NCBI GenBank assembly: GCA_937976305.1
Contig: CALJSB010000099.1
Location: forward strand, 1 to 56,906
Direction of reading: 5' to 3'
Length of the DNA: 56,906 nt
Origin: an uncultured Acidimicrobiales bacterium
Lineage (GTDB): Bacteria > Actinomycetota > Acidimicrobiia > Acidimicrobiales > SZUA-35
Numbering within the stretch: position 1 is the stretch's first letter; each line of letters opens with the position of its first letter. The notes beneath the pieces are model-generated. The model searched no databases and was not told the DNA's origin. It was given only the letters and a program-made list of their open reading frames with translations. The position numbers and the translations under genes are program-made. Of this stretch, positions 50,777-56,906 are shown piece after piece.

Positions 50777-50846
50777 GACGGAACTGTGGCAGCTCTTGCC
50801 CACGTGATCCAACTGACCCGCTGGGAGCGGCAGAACGACCAGCCGC

Positions 50847-50852
50847 TAGCGT
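50847..50852 (+). promoter_or_regulatory. Candidate -10 box for the PhnD-like gene
   Basis: TAGCGT is followed by seven bases and GTG 50860. This spacing favours GTG 50860 over the ATG and GTG at 50851-50856, which would overlap the hexamer or leave no spacing. Confidence 0.4.
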
Positions 50853-50859
50853 GATGATC

Positions 50860-51630
50860 GTGAAGCTCGTGTCATACATGGCTCCCGGGTTTCCCCACTC
50901 GTTGTTCGAGCGTGTCGGGGCCATCATTGGCGCCGAGGTCGAGTTCGTCGAAACCTCCTCAGGTCCGCTCCCTGGCGAGGATCCTTTCGCTACGGGTGAC
51001 GCTGATCTGGGCTGGATCTGCTCAACGTCCTATGTGCAGTTGGCGCTCTCGTCAGATGCCCCGACAGTGAAGCTTGCCGGCGTCGGCTGGATCCCGAGCG
51101 ATCCAGACTCTGGTGGCGCGCCGATCTACTTCGGCGATCTCGTCGTGCGGTCTGATTCCGATGTCCACCAGCTCTCTGAGTTGAGGGGCTGTCGCATCGG
51201 CTGCAACGACACCACCAGCTTGAGCGGCCACTATTCGTTGCGGTTCGCGCTCAATGATCTCGACGAAGATCCAGACGGATTTGCCGAGCTGGAGTTCACC
51301 GGCGGACACCGTCGTTCGCTCGACGCCCTGCTCGACCGTGAACTGGATGCAGCCGTCGTCGACTCGGTCGTTCGGATCAATGCATCGCTGGCGAGCGAAG
51401 AGATTCGGAGCCTCCGCGTGGTCGAGCGGCTCGGTCCGTGGCCAGTGCAGCCGCTGGTTGCACGCGCCGATCTCGACGACGACGTCGTGGCCCGAGTTGT
51501 CGACCAACTCATGGCAAACGCCGACGACCCGGAACTTCGGAGCGAACTCGCAGCCGCATCGCTCCAAGGACTGACCCGCGTTCCAACAGATCACTACGCC
51601 AGTGTGAGCGCGGCAATGCAGCGGCTCTAG
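50860..51630 (+). CDS. PhnD/SsuA-type periplasmic-binding-fold protein lacking a signal peptide
   Basis: A 256-residue protein with the two-lobed type II binding fold seen in PhnD/phosphonate-binding proteins: KLVSYMAPGFPHSLFERVG, then DPFATGDADLGWICSTSYVQ, YFGDLVVRSDSDVHQLSELR, and a hinge-side repeat FTGGHRRSLDALLDRELDAA. There is no signal peptide, and no ABC transporter genes are nearby. It may be a cytoplasmic sensor or enzyme derived from a binding protein. Start GTG 50860 is chosen by the TAGCGT spacing. The stop lies within a 16-bp tandem duplication. Confidence 0.75.
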   Translation: MKLVSYMAPGFPHSLFERVGAIIGAEVEFVETSSGPLPGEDPFATGDADLGWICSTSYVQLALSSDAPTVKLAGVGWIPSDPDSGGAPIYFGDLVVRSDSDVHQLSELRGCRIGCNDTTSLSGHYSLRFALNDLDEDPDGFAELEFTGGHRRSLDALLDRELDAAVVDSVVRINASLASEEIRSLRVVERLGPWPVQPLVARADLDDDVVARVVDQLMANADDPELRSELAAASLQGLTRVPTDHYASVSAAMQRL

Positions 51631-51650
51631 AAGGGCAGCGGCTCTAGAAG
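51618..51650 (+). repeat. Tandem 16-bp duplication spanning the stop codon
   Basis: GCAGCGGCTCTAGAAG occurs at 51618-51633 and again at 51635-51650 with one base between. The first copy contains the codons for the last residues and the TAG stop of the PhnD-like gene. It is a recent local duplication without a visible function. Confidence 0.85.
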
Positions 51651-51656
51651 ATCTGG

Positions 51657-52205
51657 CTAGAGCAGGTCGACACCGAGATCGTCGTGGATGTCGTTGCGAT
51701 CGCTCTCGCTCATGCCGAGGGACGATGACAGCTCACGGAGGTAATCAGCTTCTTCCATCGTGTCGACGTTGATGGCGATGAGCGATACTGCGTAGGCCTC
51801 GTTCTTGAGATCGCCGGGCACCTGACTCGCCAACTGGCTGGCCGACATCATGGGTGCAGAGAGCTCGCTCTGCATGAACGCCCGCTCGTCGTCGGACACG
51901 TCGCCGAGCTCACCCAAGATGGCGTTCGACTCGGCCTCGTCGATGTGGCCATCGGCCTTGGCTGCGTTGCACATCGCCCGAACGAGTATTTGCGCTTGGT
52001 CGTCGTTGATGCCGCCGTCGTCACCACCGCCGCCACCGCCGCCGCTCATCTTGTTCTTGAGCGAGCGACCGAGGCCTGCGATCTGACGTCCGCCAACCAG
52101 CGATCCGATGAGACCGCCGACCATGGCGCCATTGCGACCACCGATCATTGATCCAAGCATTCGGCCGCCGCGGCCACCAACAAGGGAACCCAAAAGTCCA
52201 ATCAT
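51657..52205 (-). CDS. DUF533/TerB-like protein
   Basis: A 182-residue protein. The N-terminus is Gly-rich and hydrophobic (LIGSLVGGRQIAGLG, GGRNGAMVGGLIGS), then comes a poly-Gly linker, then an acidic helical domain (ILVRAMCNAAKADGHIDEAE, FMQSELSAPMMSASQLASQV, YAVSLIAINVDTMEEADYL) like the TerB/DUF533 fold. The family is uncharacterised; TerB relatives have metal-binding acidic residues, here DGHIDEAE. Start ATG 52205 is supported by TACCGT seven bases upstream. It converges with the PhnD-like gene. Confidence 0.78.
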   Translation of the reverse strand: MIGLLGSLVGGRGGRMLGSMIGGRNGAMVGGLIGSLVGGRQIAGLGRSLKNKMSGGGGGGGDDGGINDDQAQILVRAMCNAAKADGHIDEAESNAILGELGDVSDDERAFMQSELSAPMMSASQLASQVPGDLKNEAYAVSLIAINVDTMEEADYLRELSSSLGMSESDRNDIHDDLGVDLL

Positions 52206-52212
52206 GAGGATG

Positions 52213-52218
52213 ACGGTA
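52213..52218 (-). promoter_or_regulatory. Candidate -10 box for the DUF533 gene
   Basis: On the minus strand TACCGT is followed by seven bases (CATCCTC) and the ATG at 52205. Confidence 0.45.
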
Positions 52219-52281
52219 GTGCCGCCAGCGGTCGCCCGGATGGACACCCCCAAAGGCGAAGGGGTCTGCTTGACTGAGGGA

Positions 52282-52788
52282 ATGGACGCCATCCAAGCCC
52301 TCCGATCCAAGCGCGACACCCGCTCCTACAGCGACGCACCAGTCTCAGCCGACGTGCTCGACAAGCTGCTCGACGCAGCCCGTATGGCCGGGTCGGCCAA
52401 AAACGGCCAGCCCATTCGGCTGGTCGTCGTGACGGACGCAGAAGATCGTGAAGCACTGAAGGCGTCTGGCGATTACGCAGCGTGGCTCGATCGCCCACCG
52501 ATCGTCGTTGTGGTCACCGCTCGGGCCGATGCCGGACCTCGCCGCATGTTCGACGTCGGCCGCCACGCCCAGAATCTCATGGTGGCGGCTCACGCTGAAG
52601 GCTTGGCGAGTTGCCCGGTCACCATTCACCATCCCGAGGTGGTGCGAGCGCTCTTGGGTGTGCCGGCCGACATCGAGCCAGCAATGATCGTGACACTCGG
52701 CTGGCCCGGTGAACCCGAAGGTCCGTCGCCGGTTTCCGGCCCGCGCGTGGCGATGAGCGACTACGTCAGTTCTGGCCGCTGGAGCTGA
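52282..52788 (+). CDS. Short nitroreductase-family protein
   Basis: A 168-residue compact nitroreductase-fold protein: ALRSKRDTRSYSDAPVSADV, ARMAGSAKNGQPIRLVVVT, GRHAQNLMVAAHAEGLASC and LGWPGEPE. It is shorter than the 217-234 residues of the other three in the window, having lost most of the central helices, as is common in one subgroup. GAGGGA just upstream of ATG 52282 may be the ribosome site. Substrate unknown. It is divergent from the DUF533 gene and lies 20 bp before an SDR gene, which appears to have its own promoter. Confidence 0.82.
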   Translation: MDAIQALRSKRDTRSYSDAPVSADVLDKLLDAARMAGSAKNGQPIRLVVVTDAEDREALKASGDYAAWLDRPPIVVVVTARADAGPRRMFDVGRHAQNLMVAAHAEGLASCPVTIHHPEVVRALLGVPADIEPAMIVTLGWPGEPEGPSPVSGPRVAMSDYVSSGRWS

Positions 52789-52795
52789 CCCGGTT

Positions 52796-52801
52796 TAGTC
52801 T
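52796..52801 (+). promoter_or_regulatory. Candidate -10 box for the SDR-CinA operon
   Basis: TAGTCT is followed by six bases (CCAGCA) and the ATG at 52808, again TANNNT-N6-ATG. Confidence 0.5.
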
Positions 52802-52807
52802 CCAGCA

Positions 52808-53539
52808 ATGGGACAACTCGATGGCAAGGTCGCACTCATCACCGGTGGAGCACGGGGTCAGGGAGCTGCCGAAGCGGCTCGCTTCGTTGCTGAAGGGGCC
52901 ACGGTCTACATCACCGACGTTCTCGACGACGTCGGTGAAGCCAAGGCGGCCGAGCTGGGTGATGCGGCCACCTATCTGCATCACGACGTGACAAGCGAGG
53001 ACGAGTGGGCTGGCGTCGTTGCCGGCATCGTCGAGGCGCAGGGCCACATCGACATCCTCGTCAACAATGCCGGCATCTTCATGATGAAGGGCGCAGCCGA
53101 CACAACGCTCGATGAGTGGAATCGAATGATTGCCATCAATCAGACCGGCGTCTTTCTTGGTATCCGCGACGTCGGCAAGGTGATGCGTGATCGCGGTCAG
53201 GGCAGCATCATCAACATCTCGTCCATCGCTGGTCTGAGTGGCGCTGGTCTTGCCCACGCCTATGCCGCAACGAAGTGGGCGGTGCGAGGCATGACAAAGT
53301 CGGCAGCCCAAGAGTTCGCGGCTGATGGCGTTCGGGTCAACTCAGTGCATCCAGGCATCATCGAGACACCGATGCTCGATGAGTTCGGCGAGGCCTTGCC
53401 GATGGTCAAAGAGCGCATCCCCATGGGTCGCACCGCTTCTGCTGACGAGGTGGCCAATGTGGTGCTCTTCTTGGCGTCTTCAGAATCGTCGTACTGCAGC
53501 GGCCACGAGTTTGTGGTCGACGGAGCCATGCGAGCATGA
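52808..53539 (+). CDS. Short-chain dehydrogenase/reductase (hydroxysteroid-dehydrogenase-like)
   Basis: A 243-residue SDR. Cofactor loop TGGARGQGAAEAARF, an acidic residue in YITDVLDD which favours NAD, NNAGIF, SIINISSIAGLSG and the catalytic YAATKWAVRG are present. The pattern SAAQEFAADGVRVNSVHPGI resembles 3-alpha/20-beta-hydroxysteroid dehydrogenases. It is cytoplasmic. The cinA-like gene starts inside its stop (ATGA). Actual substrate unknown. Confidence 0.88.
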   Translation: MGQLDGKVALITGGARGQGAAEAARFVAEGATVYITDVLDDVGEAKAAELGDAATYLHHDVTSEDEWAGVVAGIVEAQGHIDILVNNAGIFMMKGAADTTLDEWNRMIAINQTGVFLGIRDVGKVMRDRGQGSIINISSIAGLSGAGLAHAYAATKWAVRGMTKSAAQEFAADGVRVNSVHPGIIETPMLDEFGEALPMVKERIPMGRTASADEVANVVLFLASSESSYCSGHEFVVDGAMRA

Positions 53540-54036
53540 GCGATTCGCCGCTGCCTGCTGAGCTGGTCGACGTGGGCGCCGCCTGCGGCGAGCTGCTCAA
53601 GGAGCGAGGCGAAACCGTGGCAACCGGCGAAGGCAGTTGCGGTGGTTTGATGAGTGCCGCGCTGCTCGCGGTGCCAGGCGCGTCCGCGTACTTCGTTGGT
53701 GGCAGCGTGATCTACACCAAGGCCGCACTCGATGGTCTGCTCACCGGTGAGATCGAGCGTCCCAAACGTTTGCGCGGGGCGTCTGAGCCCTGGGCCCTTC
53801 ACCTGGCCCGGTCATCCCGTGCGCACATGGGTGCGACGTGGGGCCTTGGCGAAGGCGGAGCCACCGGCCCGTCAGGTAACCCCTACGGCGATCCCGCTGG
53901 CCATGCCTGGGTCGCCGTCTCGGGGCCAAGCGAAGGGGCTGAGAACCTCCTCACCGGCGACGACGGTCGCCTCGCGAACATGGTCGCCTTCGCCATCGGC
54001 GGCCTCACTCTCTTCCACCAACATCTCTCGAGCTGA
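53536..54036 (+). CDS. CinA C-terminal-domain family protein
   Basis: A 166-residue protein of the CinA-like (nicotinamide-nucleotide amidohydrolase, PncC-type) family, C-terminal domain only. It has TGEGSCGGLMSAALLAVPGA and YFVGGSVIYTKAALDGLL. The family's usual ESCTGG is altered to EGSCGG here, so the amidase activity is uncertain. The end is a typical GHAWVAVSGP followed by a helix. Start ATG 53536 overlaps the SDR stop, and the amidohydrolase gene starts 11 bp after it, so the three form an operon. Confidence 0.8.
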   Translation: MSDSPLPAELVDVGAACGELLKERGETVATGEGSCGGLMSAALLAVPGASAYFVGGSVIYTKAALDGLLTGEIERPKRLRGASEPWALHLARSSRAHMGATWGLGEGGATGPSGNPYGDPAGHAWVAVSGPSEGAENLLTGDDGRLANMVAFAIGGLTLFHQHLSS

Positions 54037-54047
54037 AGGAGCCAGCA

Positions 54048-55202
54048 ATGCCATATGCCAGCGGACGCACGTACCTCGATGCGGACAGTCACATCATGGA
54101 GTTGCCCGACTTCATGCGCGACTTCGCTGACCCCGATGTGCGCGATCTTCTCGAACCCATCAACGGCGGCAACCAAGGCAAGACCTCCGCCGCATGGGAC
54201 AAGGTCGTCGCCGAAACAGCTCAGGACCCGGGCGACGTGGCAACGATGGTCGAGTTGGGCGATCAGCTGATCGCAGGACCGAAGGGATACGCCGCCCTTG
54301 GCGCCTTCAACGCGGAGGAGCGGGTGCAAGCGCTCGACCAACTCGGGTTCGAGCGTCAGTTGGTGTTCGCAACCTTCAGCCCTGGGCAGGCGCTCCTGGC
54401 CGGCAACCCCGACGTCGCCTACGGCGCAGCTCGGGCCCACAACCGGGCCATGGCCGAGTTCTGCAACGTCGACGATCGATTGATGGGTGTCGGCATGCTG
54501 CCGCTCGATGATCCAGAACGTGCGGCCGCTGAGGCCGATCACCTGATCGAGTTGGGGCTCAGCGCCGCTTGGGTTGCCCACCGAGATTGTGGTGGGCGCT
54601 CACCCGGTCACAACGATCTCGATCCGGTGTGGGCTCGGCTCGCCGAGGCCGGTGTTCCGTTCGTGTTGCACGTCGGTGGCTTGCCGCTTCAGCTCGAGCC
54701 GGCTTGGATGACGACGGGCCGCCCAATCCCCAACGATTGGCAAGGCGGAGGAGAGAACATTCGGGGCAAGGACATGTTGGCCCTCCACCACAACGCCGAG
54801 CTCTTTCTCGGGGCCATGATCTTCGACGGTGTGTTTCATCGTCACGGCAATCTCAAGGGTGCAGCGGTTGAGCTCGGCGCCGGCTGGGTGCCGAGCTGGC
54901 TGCGACGTCTCGACTGGTCGGCCAAGATCTGGAAGAAGGAACCTGATCTCGGTGCCCTCCCCGAACTACCGAGTGAGACCGTGCGCCAGCGGCTCGCATT
55001 CACGCCTTTTGTCTACGAAGACGTGGGACAATTGATCACTGAATCAAACGACGAGCTGTATCTCTTTTCGAGCGACTACCCCCATTTCGAAGGCAGCCGG
55101 AACCCGATTGAGCGTTTCGAAGGCTTCCTTTCGGATGCCAACGCCGACGAAGCCGCCAAGTCGATGTTCTACGAGGGCAACTTCCGCCGCATCTTCAGCT
55201 AG
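54048..55202 (+). CDS. Amidohydrolase 2-family protein
   Basis: A 384-residue TIM-barrel protein of the amidohydrolase 2 (ACMSD-like) family. The N-terminal metal motif is DADSHIMELPDFM, a central one is VPFVLHVGGLPLQ with His, and the C-terminal FSSDYPHFEGSRNP is typical. An AAGGAG ribosome site lies 6 nt before ATG 54048. Members are hydrolases or decarboxylases of cyclic or aromatic compounds; substrate unknown. It is the last gene of the SDR-CinA operon. The convergent monooxygenase gene ends 3 bp after it. Confidence 0.88.
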   Translation: MPYASGRTYLDADSHIMELPDFMRDFADPDVRDLLEPINGGNQGKTSAAWDKVVAETAQDPGDVATMVELGDQLIAGPKGYAALGAFNAEERVQALDQLGFERQLVFATFSPGQALLAGNPDVAYGAARAHNRAMAEFCNVDDRLMGVGMLPLDDPERAAAEADHLIELGLSAAWVAHRDCGGRSPGHNDLDPVWARLAEAGVPFVLHVGGLPLQLEPAWMTTGRPIPNDWQGGGENIRGKDMLALHHNAELFLGAMIFDGVFHRHGNLKGAAVELGAGWVPSWLRRLDWSAKIWKKEPDLGALPELPSETVRQRLAFTPFVYEDVGQLITESNDELYLFSSDYPHFEGSRNPIERFEGFLSDANADEAAKSMFYEGNFRRIFS

Positions 55203-55205
55203 CGG

Positions 55206-56906
55206 CTAGTGGATGAGGCAGCCGTCGAGCTGCCCTTCTTCACGCCATCGATCGAGCACACGGAAGAAGGCAACCGGTCCGGCGCCGTAAGAACCGGCGA
55301 AGAAGCCGTTGGCGTTTCCGGTCTTGCCTTCGTTGTTGTAGTACCCGGGCGTGCACTCAGCTCTGAACCTCTTGCCGAGGCGAGCCTTTGCGTTCATCTC
55401 ATCGACCCAACCCTGCTCGGCCGCTTCGGTGATCTCGACGACCGAACCCTCCTGCTCGCGCACGGTGCTGAGGATGTAGGCCACGTGTTTGGCCTGCTCG
55501 TTGAGCGTGTGGGGCACGTTGACGGTCACAGCCGTTTGGGTGAAGCCCAAAAAGAAACAGTTCGGGAAGTCAGCAGTCTGGAGACCATGCAGTGTTCGTA
55601 GCCCGTTGGCCCACTTCTCGCTGAGCAACTCGCCGTCGCGGCCAACAATGTCGTAGCCGGCGCGGCGGTGATAGCTCGTGCCCACCTCGAACCCGGTGGC
55701 GAAGATGATGCAGTCGACCTCGATGTGCTCACCGTTGACGACCAGGCCTGTCGACGTGATCTCGTCGACGCCTTTGCCGTCGGTGTCGACCAAGTGCACA
55801 TTGGGCCGGTTGAAGGTGGGCAGATACTCGTCGTGGAAACACGGGCGCTTGCAGAACTGTCGATACCAGGGCTTGAGCGCTTCGGCTGTCTCCGGATCGT
55901 CAACGATCTCCTGAGCTCTGGCTCGCACCTCTGACATCTTTCGGTAGTCAGCCATCTCCATGAGCTGAGCCCGCTCTTCCTTCGTCAGCTTGCGGCCGAG
56001 ATCACGTGCTGCCGTCTTGGCTGCGATGCCGGTCAGCTTGCGCATGATGTCTGTCCAGCCGTCGGCGACGAGATCGACCTCCTGATCGCCGCCGGTGACG
56101 AGCACGTTGAAGTTCTCCATCCGGCGCTGCTGCCAACCCGGCTCCAGACCGTCGGTGAAATCAGCCGGGGTCTCGCGGTTGTTGCGAACATCGATCGACG
56201 AGGGTGTCCGCTGAATGACGTAAAGCTCCTGAGCGGACGCTCCGAGATGGGGAACGCACTGCACCGCTGTCGCTCCGGTACCGATGATGGCCACGCGCTT
56301 GTCGGCCAACCCGGTCAGGTTCCCTGTGTTGTCACCGCCGGTGTAGTCGTAGTCCCAGCGGCTGGTGTGAAAGGTCTTGCCCGCGAAGCTGTCGATGCCC
56401 TTGATTCCTGGCAGCTTCGGCCGGTTCAACGGTCCGTTGGCCATGGCGACCACTCGAGCGGTCGTTCGGTCGCCGCGGTCGGTCTCGATGGTCCAGCGCT
56501 CGTTGACGTCGCTCCACTCCATGCGGGTAACGCTCGTCTGCAGCAGCGCCTTGTCGTAGAGGTCGTAGTGGCGGGCGATGTTCTTGGTGTGCTCCATGAT
56601 TTCGGGAGCGAACGAGTACTTGTGCTTGGGGATGTAGCCGAGTTCTTCAAGCATCGGCAGATAGCAGTACGACTCGACATCGCACATGGCACCGGGGTAA
56701 CGATTCCAATACCAGGTGCCGCCGAAGTCACCGCCCTTCTCGATCACTCGAACGTCATCGAAGCCAGCTTCCTTGAGTCGGCCTCCCATGAGGAGCCCGC
56801 CAAAGCCGCCTCCGATCACAACGATGTCGACGTGATCGGTCACCGGGTCGCGATCGTCAGCGTTGCAGTAGGGGTCATCGACGTAGTCGGAGAAGTCGCC
56901 CTTCAC
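55206..56906 (-). CDS. Flavin-containing / Baeyer-Villiger-type monooxygenase, 5' end cut by window
   Basis: At least 566 residues; the reading frame is still open at the window edge (a GTG at 56906 is only the last codon seen), so the true start is outside. FAD motif VVIGGGFGGLLMGGRLKEAG lies near residue 30 of the visible part, the BVMO fingerprint FAGKTFHTSRWDY near 170, and the NADPH loop VAIIGTGATAVQCVPHLG near 205. CIIFATGFEVGTSYHRRAGY is the family's ATG motif. It is longer than the enzyme at 31097 and belongs to the cyclohexanone/steroid-monooxygenase-like clade. It should oxygenate a ketone with NADPH and O2. It converges with the amidohydrolase gene. Confidence 0.9.
   Translation of the reverse strand: MKGDFSDYVDDPYCNADDRDPVTDHVDIVVIGGGFGGLLMGGRLKEAGFDDVRVIEKGGDFGGTWYWNRYPGAMCDVESYCYLPMLEELGYIPKHKYSFAPEIMEHTKNIARHYDLYDKALLQTSVTRMEWSDVNERWTIETDRGDRTTARVVAMANGPLNRPKLPGIKGIDSFAGKTFHTSRWDYDYTGGDNTGNLTGLADKRVAIIGTGATAVQCVPHLGASAQELYVIQRTPSSIDVRNNRETPADFTDGLEPGWQQRRMENFNVLVTGGDQEVDLVADGWTDIMRKLTGIAAKTAARDLGRKLTKEERAQLMEMADYRKMSEVRARAQEIVDDPETAEALKPWYRQFCKRPCFHDEYLPTFNRPNVHLVDTDGKGVDEITSTGLVVNGEHIEVDCIIFATGFEVGTSYHRRAGYDIVGRDGELLSEKWANGLRTLHGLQTADFPNCFFLGFTQTAVTVNVPHTLNEQAKHVAYILSTVREQEGSVVEITEAAEQGWVDEMNAKARLGKRFRAECTPGYYNNEGKTGNANGFFAGSYGAGPVAFFRVLDRWREEGQLDGCLIH

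Noticed and set aside
1..56906. tRNA, rRNA, riboswitch or strong intrinsic terminator
   Set aside because: I scanned the intergenic regions by eye and saw no cloverleaf, no rRNA-like stretch, no conserved riboswitch core and no GC hairpin followed by a T run that I could defend, even upstream of cobT.

Overview
The window is a gene-dense, high-GC chromosomal segment. Gene content, start-codon context and the style of the short operons suggest a free-living, aerobic actinobacterium, most like the Acidimicrobiia (Ilumatobacter-type). That assignment is an inference; no rRNA or other phylogenetic marker is present. I see no tRNA, rRNA, CRISPR array, prophage or classical insertion sequence, and no gene-free stretch longer than about 300 bases.

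Layout. 0-2.5 kb: YibE/F-like protein (cut by the window edge), succinate-semialdehyde dehydrogenase, aquaporin-family channel. 2.5-4.6 kb: a nitroreductase, then a roughly 1.3-kb cassette in which a winged-helix/PD-(D/E)XK protein gene (AbiEi-DUF559 type) is bracketed on both sides by paired 50-bp palindromes. 4.6-8.2 kb: TPR protein, alanine-type aminotransferase, SRPBCC protein. 8.2-13 kb: cobT, then an operon led by a selenoprotein of the glycine/betaine/D-proline reductase B family. Its Sec codon is an in-frame TGA at 9812-9814 followed by a SECIS-like hairpin. It is coupled to a dimethylformamidase-large-subunit-like gene and an ornithine-cyclodeaminase-like gene. 13-21 kb: nitroreductase, Zn-alcohol dehydrogenase/P450 pair, crotonase-like protein, ATC-hydrolase-like protein, ECF sigma/anchored-partner pair, acyl-CoA dehydrogenase and an amine oxidase. 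21-25 kb: phenylacetyl-CoA epoxidase genes in the order paaA-D-B-C (no paaE), with MarR and TauD-type genes upstream. 25-29.7 kb: MFS transporter, a divergent zinc-type ABC transporter pair around a Zur-like operator, a Cys-repeat acidic exported protein, DedA. 29.7-42 kb: catabolic genes (Tat-exported cyclase, two-dinucleotide flavin monooxygenase, an operon of DapA-like/ALDH/DAO-family oxidase, a divergent LysR-MttB-like-SDR operon, acyl-CoA synthetase) and a decayed GPP34 gene. 42-50.8 kb: second TauD dioxygenase, small exported protein, a three-subunit molybdenum hydroxylase, a PEP-utilising-domain protein, gpsA and a nitroreductase. 50.8-56.9 kb: PhnD-like binding protein, DUF533 protein, fourth nitroreductase, SDR, CinA-like protein, amidohydrolase and a Baeyer-Villiger-type monooxygenase cut by the window edge.

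Genes are arranged as small operons with 4-bp ATGA/GTGA overlaps. Many first genes lack a Shine-Dalgarno sequence and instead carry a TANNNT-like hexamer exactly 6-7 nt before the start codon, a signature of leaderless transcription. I used it to choose several starts. The overall picture is a versatile heterotroph using aromatic acids, amines/methylated amino acids and xenobiotic-like carbon sources, with cobalamin, molybdenum and selenium enzymes.

The most notable items are the Sec-encoding TGA and its operon, the palindrome-bracketed nuclease cassette, the lysine-rich tail on an aldehyde dehydrogenase, and a candidate methylated-proline catabolic gene set.
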